A DNA stretch of 64,000 nt, from assembly GCF_032598785.1 (NCBI RefSeq), contig NZ_CP102984.1. One strand, 5' to 3'. Numbering within the stretch: position 1 is the first letter of the stretch; every line of letters begins with the position of its first letter. Origin of the DNA: Terrisporobacter petrolearius (lineage in GTDB: Bacteria; Bacillota; Clostridia; Peptostreptococcales; Peptostreptococcaceae). Shown here piece by piece: positions 1 to 8,600 of the stretch. A program made the position numbers and the translations under genes. The notes beneath the pieces are model-generated. The model was not told where the DNA came from, ran no database searches, and saw only the letters and a program-made list of their open reading frames with translations.

Positions 1-2143
1 ATAGATAAGAGTTTTTCAATTCACTTTCATTAGATCTTATGTCACTAGCAATTGATACTAATTCTTTTATAAGCTCTATATTATCTATATTTATATCTAT
101 ATTAGATATTATTTTCTCTGTTTCTTTTAGGTGTCCATCTAGCTTCATGTTATAGCATATTTCTTTTGTATTTCGTTGTTTATTTCTTGCAGTAACCTGT
201 AGTCCACTATCTGGATGTTGTTGAACTGCCAATCCAAAATCCTCTGGTGTTTTTTTGCGTTTTGCCATAATATCAAAAGTTTCAAATAGATCTTCTGTAG
301 CTTCAATTATATATTTAAAATTATCCCTCATATTCTCTGTCATATATATCTTACATAAATCTTCATATCCAGGTCTATATCCAAACCAACGCCCCATTTG
401 CATTAATGTGTCATAAAAAATAGTATTTCTTAAAAAGTAACTCACACTCAGACCTTCTATAGTATACCCTCTTGCTAAACTAGTTCCGCCTATAACTATT
501 GCATTAGTTGGTTGGTCATCTCTATATTCTAATTCTACAGTTCTCTCTTGATGAACCTCTCTAATAACAACCGTATTAACTAACTCACTAATACTTTTTA
601 TTACATCTTTCCATTCAACTTTTATCTCTTTAGAGTTTGTTTCAAATTTATATTTTAAATCTTTATAGTGCTTATCAAAAGTATTCTTTATGTCTCTTAT
701 ATTTTCACTCTGTTTTTCTGGATTACTAAGCAGTCCATATGCTAGTATATCTTTTCTTAAGTACGATAGATAATCTTCGACATGTGATCCTATATCTTGA
801 TGAACAGCAGTAAATCTACTTGCATGAATTAGCATACTATTATGTTTATTACCCTGGTTTCTTAAATTTCTTATTCCTATATTTATTAAAAATAATCTTA
901 TAGCATCCTTAAGTGTATCTGGTAATTTATTTAACTTCAGAGTTTTCTTATGATTAAGTTTAATATTGTACGGTTCAGGTATTGTAACTATATGCTTAAA
1001 GTCTGTATCTAAAAATATTTTCTTTGCTCCAAAATAGTTATCTGGGGCTTTTAATGCATATATAAAATCTTTAGGAAATAGATCTTTACCTCTTTCATCT
1101 TCTATCTTATGATCTATAAATATATTGGCATATGGTGTGGCTGTATATGCTACATACGCACTTTTTTCAAATAAACTTAATAATTCTCTAATTCTTTTAT
1201 TTATAACTGTAGGATCTTCTTCTGGCTTTTTTGTATTTATAGATGCATAGTCTGACTCATCATCAATTAATAACATTGCATGTTTTGATACTCCATTGTT
1301 ATATATTTTAGACAGCCATTCAACTACATTTTTTAATGTTGAAGTATTTTTCTTAATTACTAATACTATAGGACTTTTACTATTATCAAAGTTAGTTCCT
1401 TGTGCATTTTTATCTGCATCTCTTTTGTTAAAATCCCCTGTTTTAGTAGTCAAACTCCTTGGAATTTTACTTCTTTCAGTTCCTGAAAATTTACCTACAC
1501 CAACAAGTTCTCCACTATCTATACCTATAAATGCTTCATTAAGTCTTTCTTGCGTTTGATCCCTTAGATTGTTTATCCCCCCTGCTATTACTACAATAAA
1601 TTTATATCCTGCATCAGCTGCTTTACATATTAAAGCAGCGTAATTTCCAGTTTTGCCAGATTGTACATGACCTACAACCATCCCATGTCTAGAAAATTGT
1701 TCTCTCTTAGGATCTTCTAAATTATCCATTATTTTATCAGTATCTACATCTATAGCCTTTATAACATTTGGAGGAAGATCTTTTCTCATGTACTTTTTAT
1801 ATCTATTCCAATAGTAATCTTCCATTAACTTTTCTCTTTCAGTCCACCATCTACTATCTCTATTTTGTTGCTCTTTGCTTTGAATTAGTATTCCTGAGCT
1901 CATCGTGACGTTAAATTCTAATTCTAGCTCTCTTTTCATCATTTTCCAATCACTATCTTCTAACTTTGATATATTTTCAATAGAAAAAAACAACTCTAGT
2001 TGATACGGTTCAAGAGTATTAACTAGTATCTTAATATTACTAATTTCATTCTCAATTTTATCATGTTCCAATGAACCTTCAATTTTTTCTAATTTAGTTC
2101 TTATATGCTCTTTGATAACATCATAACTATTCATTTTTTGCAT
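1..2143 (-). CDS. Z1-domain helicase-like protein, C-terminus cut by window edge
   Basis: The frame is open to base 1, giving about 714 N-terminal codons; Z1 proteins are usually longer, so the end is missing. Visible superfamily-2-like motifs are a Walker A loop (GHVQSGKTGNY, about residues 158-168), a Walker B-like LLIDDESD, TATPYANIFID, and the late motif QMGRWFGYRPGY. I chose the ATG at 2143 because an AAAGGGG SD lies 9 nt upstream; a second in-frame ATG is at 2134. The gene overlaps the end of the GHKL ATPase by 17 bp, so the two are probably translationally coupled. Known: Z1 proteins accompany GHKL/MORC ATPases in restriction-like cassettes. Inferred: a nucleic-acid translocase or nuclease-associated component of a defence system. 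Confidence 0.85.
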   Translation of the reverse strand, partial: MQKMNSYDVIKEHIRTKLEKIEGSLEHDKIENEISNIKILVNTLEPYQLELFFSIENISKLEDSDWKMMKRELELEFNVTMSSGILIQSKEQQNRDSRWWTEREKLMEDYYWNRYKKYMRKDLPPNVIKAIDVDTDKIMDNLEDPKREQFSRHGMVVGHVQSGKTGNYAALICKAADAGYKFIVVIAGGINNLRDQTQERLNEAFIGIDSGELVGVGKFSGTERSKIPRSLTTKTGDFNKRDADKNAQGTNFDNSKSPIVLVIKKNTSTLKNVVEWLSKIYNNGVSKHAMLLIDDESDYASINTKKPEEDPTVINKRIRELLSLFEKSAYVAYTATPYANIFIDHKIEDERGKDLFPKDFIYALKAPDNYFGAKKIFLDTDFKHIVTIPEPYNIKLNHKKTLKLNKLPDTLKDAIRLFLINIGIRNLRNQGNKHNSMLIHASRFTAVHQDIGSHVEDYLSYLRKDILAYGLLSNPEKQSENIRDIKNTFDKHYKDLKYKFETNSKEIKVEWKDVIKSISELVNTVVIREVHQERTVELEYRDDQPTNAIVIGGTSLARGYTIEGLSVSYFLRNTIFYDTLMQMGRWFGYRPGYEDLCKIYMTENMRDNFKYIIEATEDLFETFDIMAKRKKTPEDFGLAVQQHPDSGLQVTARNKQRNTKEICYNMKLDGHLKETEKIISNIDINIDNIELIKELVSIASDIRSNESELKNSYL

Positions 2144-3551
2144 AAAATAATTCCCCTTTATTTTTAAACAATTCTGTTTTCAGTAATTCTTCTATATATG
2201 ATTCATCTATACCAGACTCTCTTAACCTACATATTATTGTGATTAACTCTTCATCCTCTATATCAACTCCTTGATTAACCTTATGAGGATTTTCCTGCAA
2301 TTGAGCTTGTATTGCATCTAAAGGCAAATATGATTGTATTCCTTTCAAATATACATCTAATACTTCCTTTTGCTTATTGTCTAGCTGTGATATTAGATTT
2401 TGTAAAATAGGATGTTCTTTATTTAATCCAAACCATATATTATTTCCATTTGGTACTAGATTCCAAAATCTAATTGTTGTCTTATCTATTATTTTTTTAC
2501 CTCTACCTGTATATGGTCTTGACCCTTTCTCTGTAATTTGCTTAATTATTCTTTTCAAGTCACCTTTAATTTCATGACATGGATTAGCTGTAGATTTTTT
2601 TATATCTATTCCCCACAGTAAATCCTGATCATTAGATATATCCACCTTTATTCTTACTAACTTATGAGCATCTTTTATACGATGTAATCCCCACCAAGTT
2701 CCATAAATCAAAAGCCTATTTTCTCTATATAAATAAAATCCTTGAGATTTTGTATAACCTTCTTCTGTTGCATACCTTTCATACTCTTGTTGAGAAACTT
2801 TTGAATGATGTGGCAATATAAACGGTTGCACACTTATCGTTTTATCATACATTTTTATTTTTTCTATAGATAATTCCTGGGTTGCTGAATGATTAATATT
2901 AAAAGGGTTAAATGGTACTAGTTCACTATTATTTACAATGATCTTTAATTTTTTCCCTCTTAATGATCCTTCTAAATACCTATGAAATACTAGTGATAAG
3001 TGTTTTCTAAGTCTATCTATTATCTCCGAAAAACTATCTTGCTCATATCTATCAATATCTTCCCATATAACAAGAGTTCCATTTTCATAAGTGTTCAATT
3101 TATCTAATAATTTAATATCTTTAATTTCATCTAAACTAGGTTTTATTAATAACCATTGATTTTTATCTTCTAAGTAATTTAAATCCCACCTAGCTACTGC
3201 TAGTTGACCATATTTTTTAGATATCACAGTTAACTTTTTGCACTGTGAAAAGGATGCTGTTTTTAATCCAAGTCCAAATCTTCCTAAATCATTTTTTTCT
3301 CTTTCTTTACTTGGATCTTTACTTGCTAATCTCATAGCTTCCACTAACTCTTTATCAGACATTCCTATCCCATTATCCAACATACTAAACATTAAATTAG
3401 GTTTAGCCACTGTGTAAATCTCAATATTAGTTGCTTTTGCAGTTATACTATTGTCAACAATATCAGCGACTGCTATTTCAAAATTATAACCTATATCCCT
3501 TAATGATTTTATAAAATTACCTACATAAGGGTTAACTATTTCTTCTTCCAC
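2127..3551 (-). CDS. GHKL (HSP90/MutL/MORC-like) ATPase of a Z1 defence cassette
   Basis: A 474-residue protein whose first 110 residues carry the GHKL ATP-binding signatures: N-box ADIVDNS (about 29-35), G1 box DNGIGM (about 59-64) and G2 box GRFGLGLKTAS (about 90-100). The remainder is a helical/mixed region with no motif I recognise. It lacks the histidine-kinase H-box and sits directly upstream of the Z1 gene, so a MORC/MutL-type ATPase is the best reading rather than a sensor kinase. The start is a GTG with AAGGAG 7 nt upstream. Presumably it works with the Z1 protein in ATP-dependent recognition or processing of foreign DNA; no methyltransferase or Vsr nuclease lies on its upstream side here. 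Confidence 0.85.
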   Translation of the reverse strand: MEEEIVNPYVGNFIKSLRDIGYNFEIAVADIVDNSITAKATNIEIYTVAKPNLMFSMLDNGIGMSDKELVEAMRLASKDPSKEREKNDLGRFGLGLKTASFSQCKKLTVISKKYGQLAVARWDLNYLEDKNQWLLIKPSLDEIKDIKLLDKLNTYENGTLVIWEDIDRYEQDSFSEIIDRLRKHLSLVFHRYLEGSLRGKKLKIIVNNSELVPFNPFNINHSATQELSIEKIKMYDKTISVQPFILPHHSKVSQQEYERYATEEGYTKSQGFYLYRENRLLIYGTWWGLHRIKDAHKLVRIKVDISNDQDLLWGIDIKKSTANPCHEIKGDLKRIIKQITEKGSRPYTGRGKKIIDKTTIRFWNLVPNGNNIWFGLNKEHPILQNLISQLDNKQKEVLDVYLKGIQSYLPLDAIQAQLQENPHKVNQGVDIEDEELITIICRLRESGIDESYIEELLKTELFKNKGELFYAKNE

Positions 3552-3742
3552 TATACTTCTCCTTAACTAAATTTATTTTATCTATTCAAATATATTATAA
3601 AATTCATCTTACTTCTCATTTTAAGTATAATATATTATAAAACAAGATAACTATTTATTTACTTAATTATACCTATCTTTATTGTTATATACTTTTTTAT
3701 TTATTGAGATTATTAAGTATAATCGTATTGATACAAATAATT

Positions 3743-3829
3743 TTAAACTACTACACACTCCATAAACAACTCCTTCAGCTCATCCTTAACCTTATTAAAC
3801 TCAAACAGCACCCTTCTACTATGTCTCAT
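3743..3829 (-). CDS. possible 28-residue ORF downstream of the 98-residue ORF
   Basis: This tiny ORF (MRHSRRVLFEFNKVKDELK...) starts inside the last codons of the preceding 98-residue ORF, in another frame, with AAGG just ahead of it. Its base composition is richer in G on the coding strand than the surrounding AT-rich spacer, and its predicted helix is amphipathic. It may be a coupled mini-gene or the frameshifted tail of a longer ancestral gene. I do not recognise it. Confidence 0.25.
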   Translation of the reverse strand: MRHSRRVLFEFNKVKDELKELFMECVVV

Positions 3830-4115
3830 CCTTACCTAGATCAGGTCTGTCCTTAATCTTCGCCTTCAGCACCTTCGCCAAATCTCTATCATCAATAATA
3901 TCCATCACATTAATTAGAAACTTATCATTTCTAAAAATCTCATACTTGATTATATAATTATAAACATAAAGATTCTCAACAATCAGATCATAATATCTAT
4001 TTCTGTCCTCATCACAAGTTGTATTGTCCTTCACATACTGAGCACCCAACACACACTTGTAAATATAGTTCTCCCAGTCAAACTTCTTAACAACAATATT
4101 TTGGAAATCCTTCAT
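3819..4115 (-). CDS. hypothetical protein, orphan, possibly mobile-element derived
   Basis: A 98-residue soluble protein rich in charged and aromatic residues (begins MKDFQNIVVKKFDWENYIYK), with no signal peptide, membrane helix or motif I recognise. There is no convincing SD before the ATG, and an in-frame TGA lies two codons upstream, so this may be the remnant of a longer gene. It lies between the defence cassette and a J-domain gene and is less AT-rich than the flanking spacers, which fits acquired DNA. Coding status is moderately likely; function unknown. Confidence 0.4.
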   Translation of the reverse strand: MKDFQNIVVKKFDWENYIYKCVLGAQYVKDNTTCDEDRNRYYDLIVENLYVYNYIIKYEIFRNDKFLINVMDIIDDRDLAKVLKAKIKDRPDLGKDET

Positions 4116-4241
4116 ATTTCATACATTAAATTTGCAATAAACAATATATCATAAATTCCACAGATTATTTGTCATTTGATGTCGATATTTTCAGGAAATA
4201 TACTTCTTTTTTAACCACCAAATTTATCAATTTATTCACGT

Positions 4242-4277
4242 AAAAAAGGCCGTAACAAAAATGTAACGGCCTTAAAA
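4242..4277 (-). terminator. intrinsic terminator of the J-domain gene
   Basis: An inverted repeat of 10-bp arms (GGCCGTAACA / TGTAACGGCC, one mismatch) is followed on the minus strand by six T. It lies downstream of the J-domain gene ending at 4391. Confidence 0.8.
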
Positions 4278-4390
4278 ATACCCATCTAAAAAAATATATA
4301 ATATTATCTATACCAAAATCCATCAATATCCCCATATATAGCTTCACATCTATTCTAAACACTTTGCCAAACTAACACCTCAGTCTTAAA

Positions 4391-5257
4391 CTATAATTGC
4401 CATAACTCCTTCAAATCATTAATTATCTGCATAGCTCTAACACTTTCATCACTATTATCATTTTTATCAGGATGAAAATTTCTAGCCAAAGTCTTATATA
4501 TTTTTTTCAATATTTTCTTATCATCTTCACCGTAATGGGAGTTTTCCCTAGAACTGTATTCGTAGTTACTACCCTGTTTTTCTTGGTAGCTACTTTTGTT
4601 AGAATTGTCTTTGTAGTTACTATGATTTTTTCTTTGGTAACTACCTGTGAAGTAATCTTGCTCTTCATAGATCTGCTTTATTTTCTTTAGGTTTTCTGCA
4701 TTTCTCAAATTTAGAAATACATCGTAGCAATAATCAAAATTGCCTACTCCGTATTTATCTTCAAACTCTGCCTTAGCTTGTCTATACCTTTGCAAAATTT
4801 CCTCCACCTCCACAGAACACTTATACTCCTCAGTATCCTTGTATTCCTGGTTTATTTTTTCTTGTAGAGGGTTTAATTTGCAACATACCAAGCTATAAAT
4901 TTCCTCACTTGTCATGTTTAGTTCTTGGGATAGCTCATTTAATCTATCCTCCACAAAATCGTAGTACCCATAATCTACGAAATCGTAATACCCAATAGTG
5001 CAAATGCTATATTGCCTTTTTTTCACCTTGTTGTTTTCTCTGTAGCTGCTGTGCAACGTGACTTTGTATGCTGTTTTCACAGATCGTTGAAATTTTTCAT
5101 CGGAATGAGTGTAGGAGTAAAATTCCTGGTTATTGATTTTACAAGCGTTCACTACTAATCCCTTGCTCTTCCCTTTGCTGAAAGTTTTTCTCTCACGCTC
5201 TTGAACAACACAATACAATTCATCACATCCTTTGGGTTTATTTTTGTTGGGCAACAT
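4391..5257 (-). CDS. J-domain (DnaJ-like) protein with low-complexity linker
   Basis: 288 residues. The last ~45 residues form a short J-domain with the HPD motif (ARNFHPDKNDN), the element that stimulates DnaK ATPase. The middle (about 205-245) is a Ser/Tyr/Asn/Lys-rich repetitive linker, and near residue 90 there is an internal duplication GYYDFVDYGYYDFVED. The N-terminal 200 residues match no domain I can name and contain paired cysteines (VCCKL). A C-terminal J-domain is unlike canonical DnaJ, CbpA or DnaJ-Zn proteins; such proteins occur on integrative elements in Clostridia. ATG start with GAGGAG SD 9 nt upstream. Likely accessory, with its own terminator. Confidence 0.75.
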   Translation of the reverse strand: MLPNKNKPKGCDELYCVVQERERKTFSKGKSKGLVVNACKINNQEFYSYTHSDEKFQRSVKTAYKVTLHSSYRENNKVKKRQYSICTIGYYDFVDYGYYDFVEDRLNELSQELNMTSEEIYSLVCCKLNPLQEKINQEYKDTEEYKCSVEVEEILQRYRQAKAEFEDKYGVGNFDYCYDVFLNLRNAENLKKIKQIYEEQDYFTGSYQRKNHSNYKDNSNKSSYQEKQGSNYEYSSRENSHYGEDDKKILKKIYKTLARNFHPDKNDNSDESVRAMQIINDLKELWQL

Positions 5258-5450
5258 ATTCGGTGCTCCTCTAGTTGGAAAAACAACTAATCAGCCTTTT
5301 CCATGATTAACTGCGCTTTGGAATAATTATCCAAATTTAAATCATATTTTTAAGTTAATTATAATCTACTTTTCCAAAAAGTCTAGTAATATTTCATAGT
5401 TTTTTTAAATTAATCACATACTTACCTAGAAAATCTTTTTTAGCTAAAAT

Positions 5451-5522
5451 CTTTATCTATTTCTTTATCTATTTCTTTATCTATTTCTTTATCTATCTCT
5501 TTATCTATCTCTATCTCTATCT
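5451..5522. repeat. 12-bp tandem repeat (CTTTATCTATTT)
   Basis: Five consecutive 12-bp units, CTTTATCTATTT or CTTTATCTATCT, run from 5451 to 5510, followed by a degenerate unit of CTATCT hexamers. On the minus strand they translate as repeated EIDK, the tail of the replication-protein remnant. A length-variable tract prone to slippage. Confidence 0.85.
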
Positions 5523-5538
5523 CTAGCGTTTCATTTTT

Positions 5539-5652
5539 GTTACATAGCGTTACATGGTGTTTCAAAAATGTTACATAGCGTTACATGGTGTTTCATTAGC
5601 GTTACATAGTGTTTCAAAAATGTTACATAGCGTTACATAGTGTTTCAAAAAT
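5539..5652. repeat. imperfect ~31-bp direct repeats
   Basis: Copies of a unit beginning GTTACATAGCGTTACAT and continuing GGTGTTTCAAAAAT are arranged head to tail, one being shortened by loss of internal bases. Units differ at single positions (GGTG/AGTG). There are no unique spacers, so it is a degenerate tandem repeat, not a CRISPR array. It belongs to the replication-protein remnant. The rest of the 5258-5853 gap is AT-rich with no further gene seen. Confidence 0.8.
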
Positions 5653-5802
5653 ATAAATCGAGTTTTTCCCAGGGAATATCTCATGCATATTTTTTAAAAC
5701 AAATGAAAAATTTACATTATTAATATAGTATTTTAAGTTTTTATGATTAATTAATATATTTTTTTCTACTATCTTTCTACATTTTTTATGTTTTTTAAAC
5801 TT

Positions 5803-5834
5803 AAAAAGGCCATCACAAAATGTGACGACCTTAA
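5803..5834 (-). terminator. intrinsic terminator of the glycosyltransferase gene
   Basis: Arms GGCCATCACA and TGTGACGACC pair with G-U wobbles around an AAA loop, followed on the minus strand by a T-run. It lies just downstream of the gene ending at 5854. Confidence 0.65.
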
Positions 5835-5853
5835 AAATATTCTAAACTCTATC

Positions 5854-7221
5854 CTACTTCCACACTCTTTTTGCACCTATTAGCTCCTGAACATAACCAT
5901 ATAAAGAAACAGGTGACATTACTATTTGGTAGCAAAGTATAAATATAAAAAATCCTAGAGTGTTTTTTCTTACTTTAAGATTTAAGTTTTTAAATACAAC
6001 GTGAGCTTGGTAATAATATAAAATATAAAAACTTACCAGTGTTAGAGGAAATACCAATAACATCATCGGTCCTACTATATAGTATTTTTGGAAGAATACT
6101 GCTAATATTACTCCTGGTATCCAGAAGAATGTATAGCTAAGATCCATATATGGTATAAACAAATCTATGCCTGTCAAAAATTTATAATATATAGAAGGTT
6201 GTTGCCATGGTTTTACTTCTCTCAACCCCTCTATCATACCCCTTGCCCAACGAGAACGTTGCTTTGCAAAGTGAGATAGTTTTGTAGGAACGTCTGTAAA
6301 TGCCACTGCATGAGGTTCAAAATAAACCCTATAACCTTGCTTTAATATTTTCCAAGTTAACACAATATCTTCTCCAATTGCATCAGACCAGCCACCTACA
6401 TTTTGCACTACAGATGTTTTGTATAATGAAAATGCCCCTTGGGCAACTAGTGTACCTTGGTACAAACCTTGCATCCTTTTAATAGATGCAATACTTAAAA
6501 AATAATCCCATTCTTGTATCTTTGCTAATAAATTTTCTCTACTATTTCTCACTAACATGGAACCTGCAACGGCGCAAACATCATCTGGTGCTGAGTTAGC
6601 TCTAGAAATCAAGTAATTTACTGCCTTATTATGAATAAGAGTATCTGCATCTAGTGTGATCACATACTTAGTTTTTACATATTTTAGTCCATGATTTAGG
6701 GCGTTGAACTTTCCTGGAGTATTTTCATGTAGGAGTAAAATATCCATGTTCATCTCTTTCTTTGCTCTTTCCACTTGGGCACATGTGTTATCATTGGAAT
6801 TGTTGTTTATTACTATGGTATGAATTTTCCCCTTGTATTCTTGCTCTTTTATATATTTCAATGTGTTAAAAATACCCGCCTCTTCATTGTAGGCAGCCAC
6901 CAAAATAGTTACCTCATCTTCAGGATAAGTTACTTTAAACTTAGGCTGTTTATCTAAAAGCAAGCTGGATACTAAAAATGCATTCATAAATCCTGGAATA
7001 TAGGCTATTCCTGCTATAATAAATACTGCTAAAAAAACTGAGGACGTTACCTCAGATAAGTCCAAAATCCATTGTTTAGACACATAATAGGAGAAAATCA
7101 CCCATAATATACTTATGACTAAACTTATAATGAATTTATATTTAATTGGTACATATAATCTTGTTTTAGTTGATTCTTCATGTTTTTCAACTATATTAGA
7201 CAGCTTAATATCATTTTCCAT
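5854..7221 (-). CDS. IcaA/PgaC-like family 2 glycosyltransferase (poly-GlcNAc-type synthase)
   Basis: 455-residue membrane GT2. Two N-terminal helices (about 30-95) precede a catalytic domain with VAAYNEE (109), DADT (191-194), GED (283-285) and QRSRW (321-325), the processive-synthase signature; three C-terminal helices follow. This architecture matches IcaA/PgaC, which polymerise UDP-GlcNAc into beta-1,6-glucan-type exopolysaccharide and export it. No deacetylase (IcaB/PgaB), IcaC or IcaD gene adjoins it, so the polymer is inferred only. The ATG start has a GGGGGG SD about 13 nt upstream, rather distant. It appears monocistronic between two terminators. Hyaluronan- or cellulose-type synthases are less likely alternatives. 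Confidence 0.8.
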   Translation of the reverse strand: MENDIKLSNIVEKHEESTKTRLYVPIKYKFIISLVISILWVIFSYYVSKQWILDLSEVTSSVFLAVFIIAGIAYIPGFMNAFLVSSLLLDKQPKFKVTYPEDEVTILVAAYNEEAGIFNTLKYIKEQEYKGKIHTIVINNNSNDNTCAQVERAKKEMNMDILLLHENTPGKFNALNHGLKYVKTKYVITLDADTLIHNKAVNYLISRANSAPDDVCAVAGSMLVRNSRENLLAKIQEWDYFLSIASIKRMQGLYQGTLVAQGAFSLYKTSVVQNVGGWSDAIGEDIVLTWKILKQGYRVYFEPHAVAFTDVPTKLSHFAKQRSRWARGMIEGLREVKPWQQPSIYYKFLTGIDLFIPYMDLSYTFFWIPGVILAVFFQKYYIVGPMMLLVFPLTLVSFYILYYYQAHVVFKNLNLKVRKNTLGFFIFILCYQIVMSPVSLYGYVQELIGAKRVWK

Positions 7222-7312
7222 AATCCGTCAAATTCCCCCCTTATGTCTAAATTAACTATACAATAATAGCATATAATTTTTAATATTCATAATGTAGCTT
7301 TTACCAGTAAGT

Positions 7313-7338
7313 AAAAAAGGCTCCTAAGAGCCTTTTTT
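7313..7338 (-). terminator. intrinsic terminator of the carbonic anhydrase gene
   Basis: A compact hairpin (AAAAAAGGCTC / GAGCCTTTTTT, 4-nt loop) with a T-run on either strand, directly after the carbonic anhydrase stop on the minus strand. Confidence 0.85.
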
Positions 7339-7340
7339 GA

Positions 7341-7919
7341 TTATTTATTGTTGTATCCATCTACTACCACATCTATTTTACCTGTCTCAGGAGAAATTAC
7401 TAATCCATGTATAATAATGTCATTTGGTACTAGAGGATGATTTTTTATAAGACTAACACTATCTTCCATAGACTGTTCAACTGATTCAAACCCGTGCAGC
7501 CATCCCTTTACATTTATTCCTGCATTTGAAAGGGTGTCTATAGTTTCACTAGGTATACCTCTATCTAATACTTTATTTAATAAATCATCTGTATCTAAAT
7601 TACACATACCACATCCATGGTGGCCTACTACCAATACTTCTTCCACATCAAATTCGTATATAGCTACTACTATACTTCTCATAATACTTCCAAATGGATG
7701 CATTATTGCTGCTCCAGCATTTTTCACTATTTTTGCATCTCCATTTCTAAGATTCATGGACTTTGGCAACAAATCTGTCAATCTAGTGTCCATACATGAT
7801 AGTATTACAACTTTTTTATCAGGTCTACTGGATGTTTCATATTGTTTATATTCTTCGTCTTTCACAAATTTTTCATTGTATTTCAATATTTCATCTAACT
7901 TTCCACGGCTTGCTATCAT
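7341..7919 (-). CDS. beta-class carbonic anhydrase
   Basis: 192 residues, a typical length for the short beta-class enzymes. Zinc ligands and the catalytic dyad are visible: SCMDTRL (Cys plus Asp-Arg) near residue 40 and GHHGCGMC (His and Cys ligands) near residue 100. The enzyme interconverts CO2 and bicarbonate in the cytoplasm, supplying bicarbonate for carboxylations. ATG start with AGGAGG about 7 nt upstream. Flanked by its own terminator and a ~200-bp upstream spacer, so probably a single-gene unit. Confidence 0.92.
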   Translation of the reverse strand: MIASRGKLDEILKYNEKFVKDEEYKQYETSSRPDKKVVILSCMDTRLTDLLPKSMNLRNGDAKIVKNAGAAIMHPFGSIMRSIVVAIYEFDVEEVLVVGHHGCGMCNLDTDDLLNKVLDRGIPSETIDTLSNAGINVKGWLHGFESVEQSMEDSVSLIKNHPLVPNDIIIHGLVISPETGKIDVVVDGYNNK

Positions 7920-8087
7920 AATATTATCCTCCTATGGAATACATCTTGCCTATACATTTTACTGTGAACTCTGGAGCTCTTTTTAAATGACAAGATTCAC
8001 ATTCATAATTATATAATTTCGTAATATTATATCTTATTTTTTGCTGTATTTCTACAATTAAATAAATAATACAATTTCCTTATAATT

Positions 8088-8118
8088 AAAAAGGGCATTA
8101 CAACTGTAATACCCTTAA
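8088..8118 (-). terminator. intrinsic terminator of the DUF898-like gene
   Basis: Arms GGGCATTACA / TGTAATACCC (one mismatch) with a short A/T flank, 10 bp downstream of the stop of the minus-strand gene at 8129. Confidence 0.7.
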
Positions 8119-8128
8119 ATCATTCATA

Positions 8129-8431
8129 TTAATCTTCAAAAACAGTATTTTCTGTTTTCCATTGTAACATTTTTATATAAAGCCAGAATCCATATATTCC
8201 TAAAGTAATAATAGTCAGTATTAACCATTTTATGTAGTGTAAAAATAAACTTCCTCCGCTACCTATAAATCTAAGTCTTCTTCCTTCAATTACTGTATGT
8301 TTAGCTTCCCATCTATATTTTATACACATAGCCCAAGGTGTAGCTATTCCAAGTGTAAAGAATGTTATAGCCCATGCTAATATATTAACTCCTATAAGTC
8401 CTAGAAGTCCACCTTCAAATCTTGATCTCAT
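8129..8431 (-). CDS. DUF898-like small membrane protein
   Basis: 100 residues with two hydrophobic segments (about 10-35 and 63-88). Each is followed by the typical 'TLGIATPWA...YRWEAKHT' and 'TLGIYGFWLYIKMLQWKTENT' patterns that recur in DUF898/YjgN proteins, so this is a half-length version with one repeat pair. Function of the family is unknown; location is the membrane. The ATG is preceded by GGAGAG. Probably a single-gene unit. Confidence 0.7.
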   Translation of the reverse strand: MRSRFEGGLLGLIGVNILAWAITFFTLGIATPWAMCIKYRWEAKHTVIEGRRLRFIGSGGSLFLHYIKWLILTIITLGIYGFWLYIKMLQWKTENTVFED

Positions 8432-8516
8432 ATTGTCTCTCCTATCATTAGTTTTTTACTTGTAGCTAATATATTTTATCATAAGAACCAATTAAGTAAA
8501 TAATTATTTTTAGCAG

Positions 8517-8554
8517 AAAAAAACATATTGATTATTTCTATCAATATGTTTTTT
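8517..8554 (-). terminator. intrinsic terminator of the AOR/ABC transporter operon
   Basis: A strong hairpin, AAAAAACATATTGAT paired with ATCAATATGTTTTTT, lies 46 bp beyond the stop of the AOR-family gene on the minus strand. Confidence 0.8.
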
Positions 8555-8600
8555 AAAGAGATACAATTTATAAATTTTATTAGGTAAAATTATTATTATG

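Larger units (their letters stand above)
5440..5684 (-). pseudogene. decayed repeat-rich tail of a phage/plasmid-type replication protein
   Basis: On the minus strand one frame reads a 37-residue ORF (5571-5684) with repeats such as VTLCNIFETLCNANETPCN. After a frameshift a second frame continues VTFLKHHVTLCNKNETLE and then a run of EIDK repeats, ending in DFS and a stop at 5440. The combination of (N)VTLCN-type repeats followed by an IDKE tail is typical of the linker of phage replisome-organiser/DnaD-like proteins. Neither the N-terminal winged-helix part nor the C-terminal DnaD part is present. The 31-bp DNA repeat is not a multiple of three, which explains the frame loss. I infer a remnant of a mobile element's replication gene. 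Confidence 0.5.

Noticed and set aside
4165..4362. 65-residue minus-strand ORF
   Set aside because: It runs through the terminator hairpin at 4242-4277, has no SD and no recognisable protein features; the frame is chance.
5539..5652. Possible CRISPR array
   Set aside because: Repeats abut directly and vary inside the unit; there are no unique spacers of constant length, and the tract translates as repeats of a replication-protein linker.
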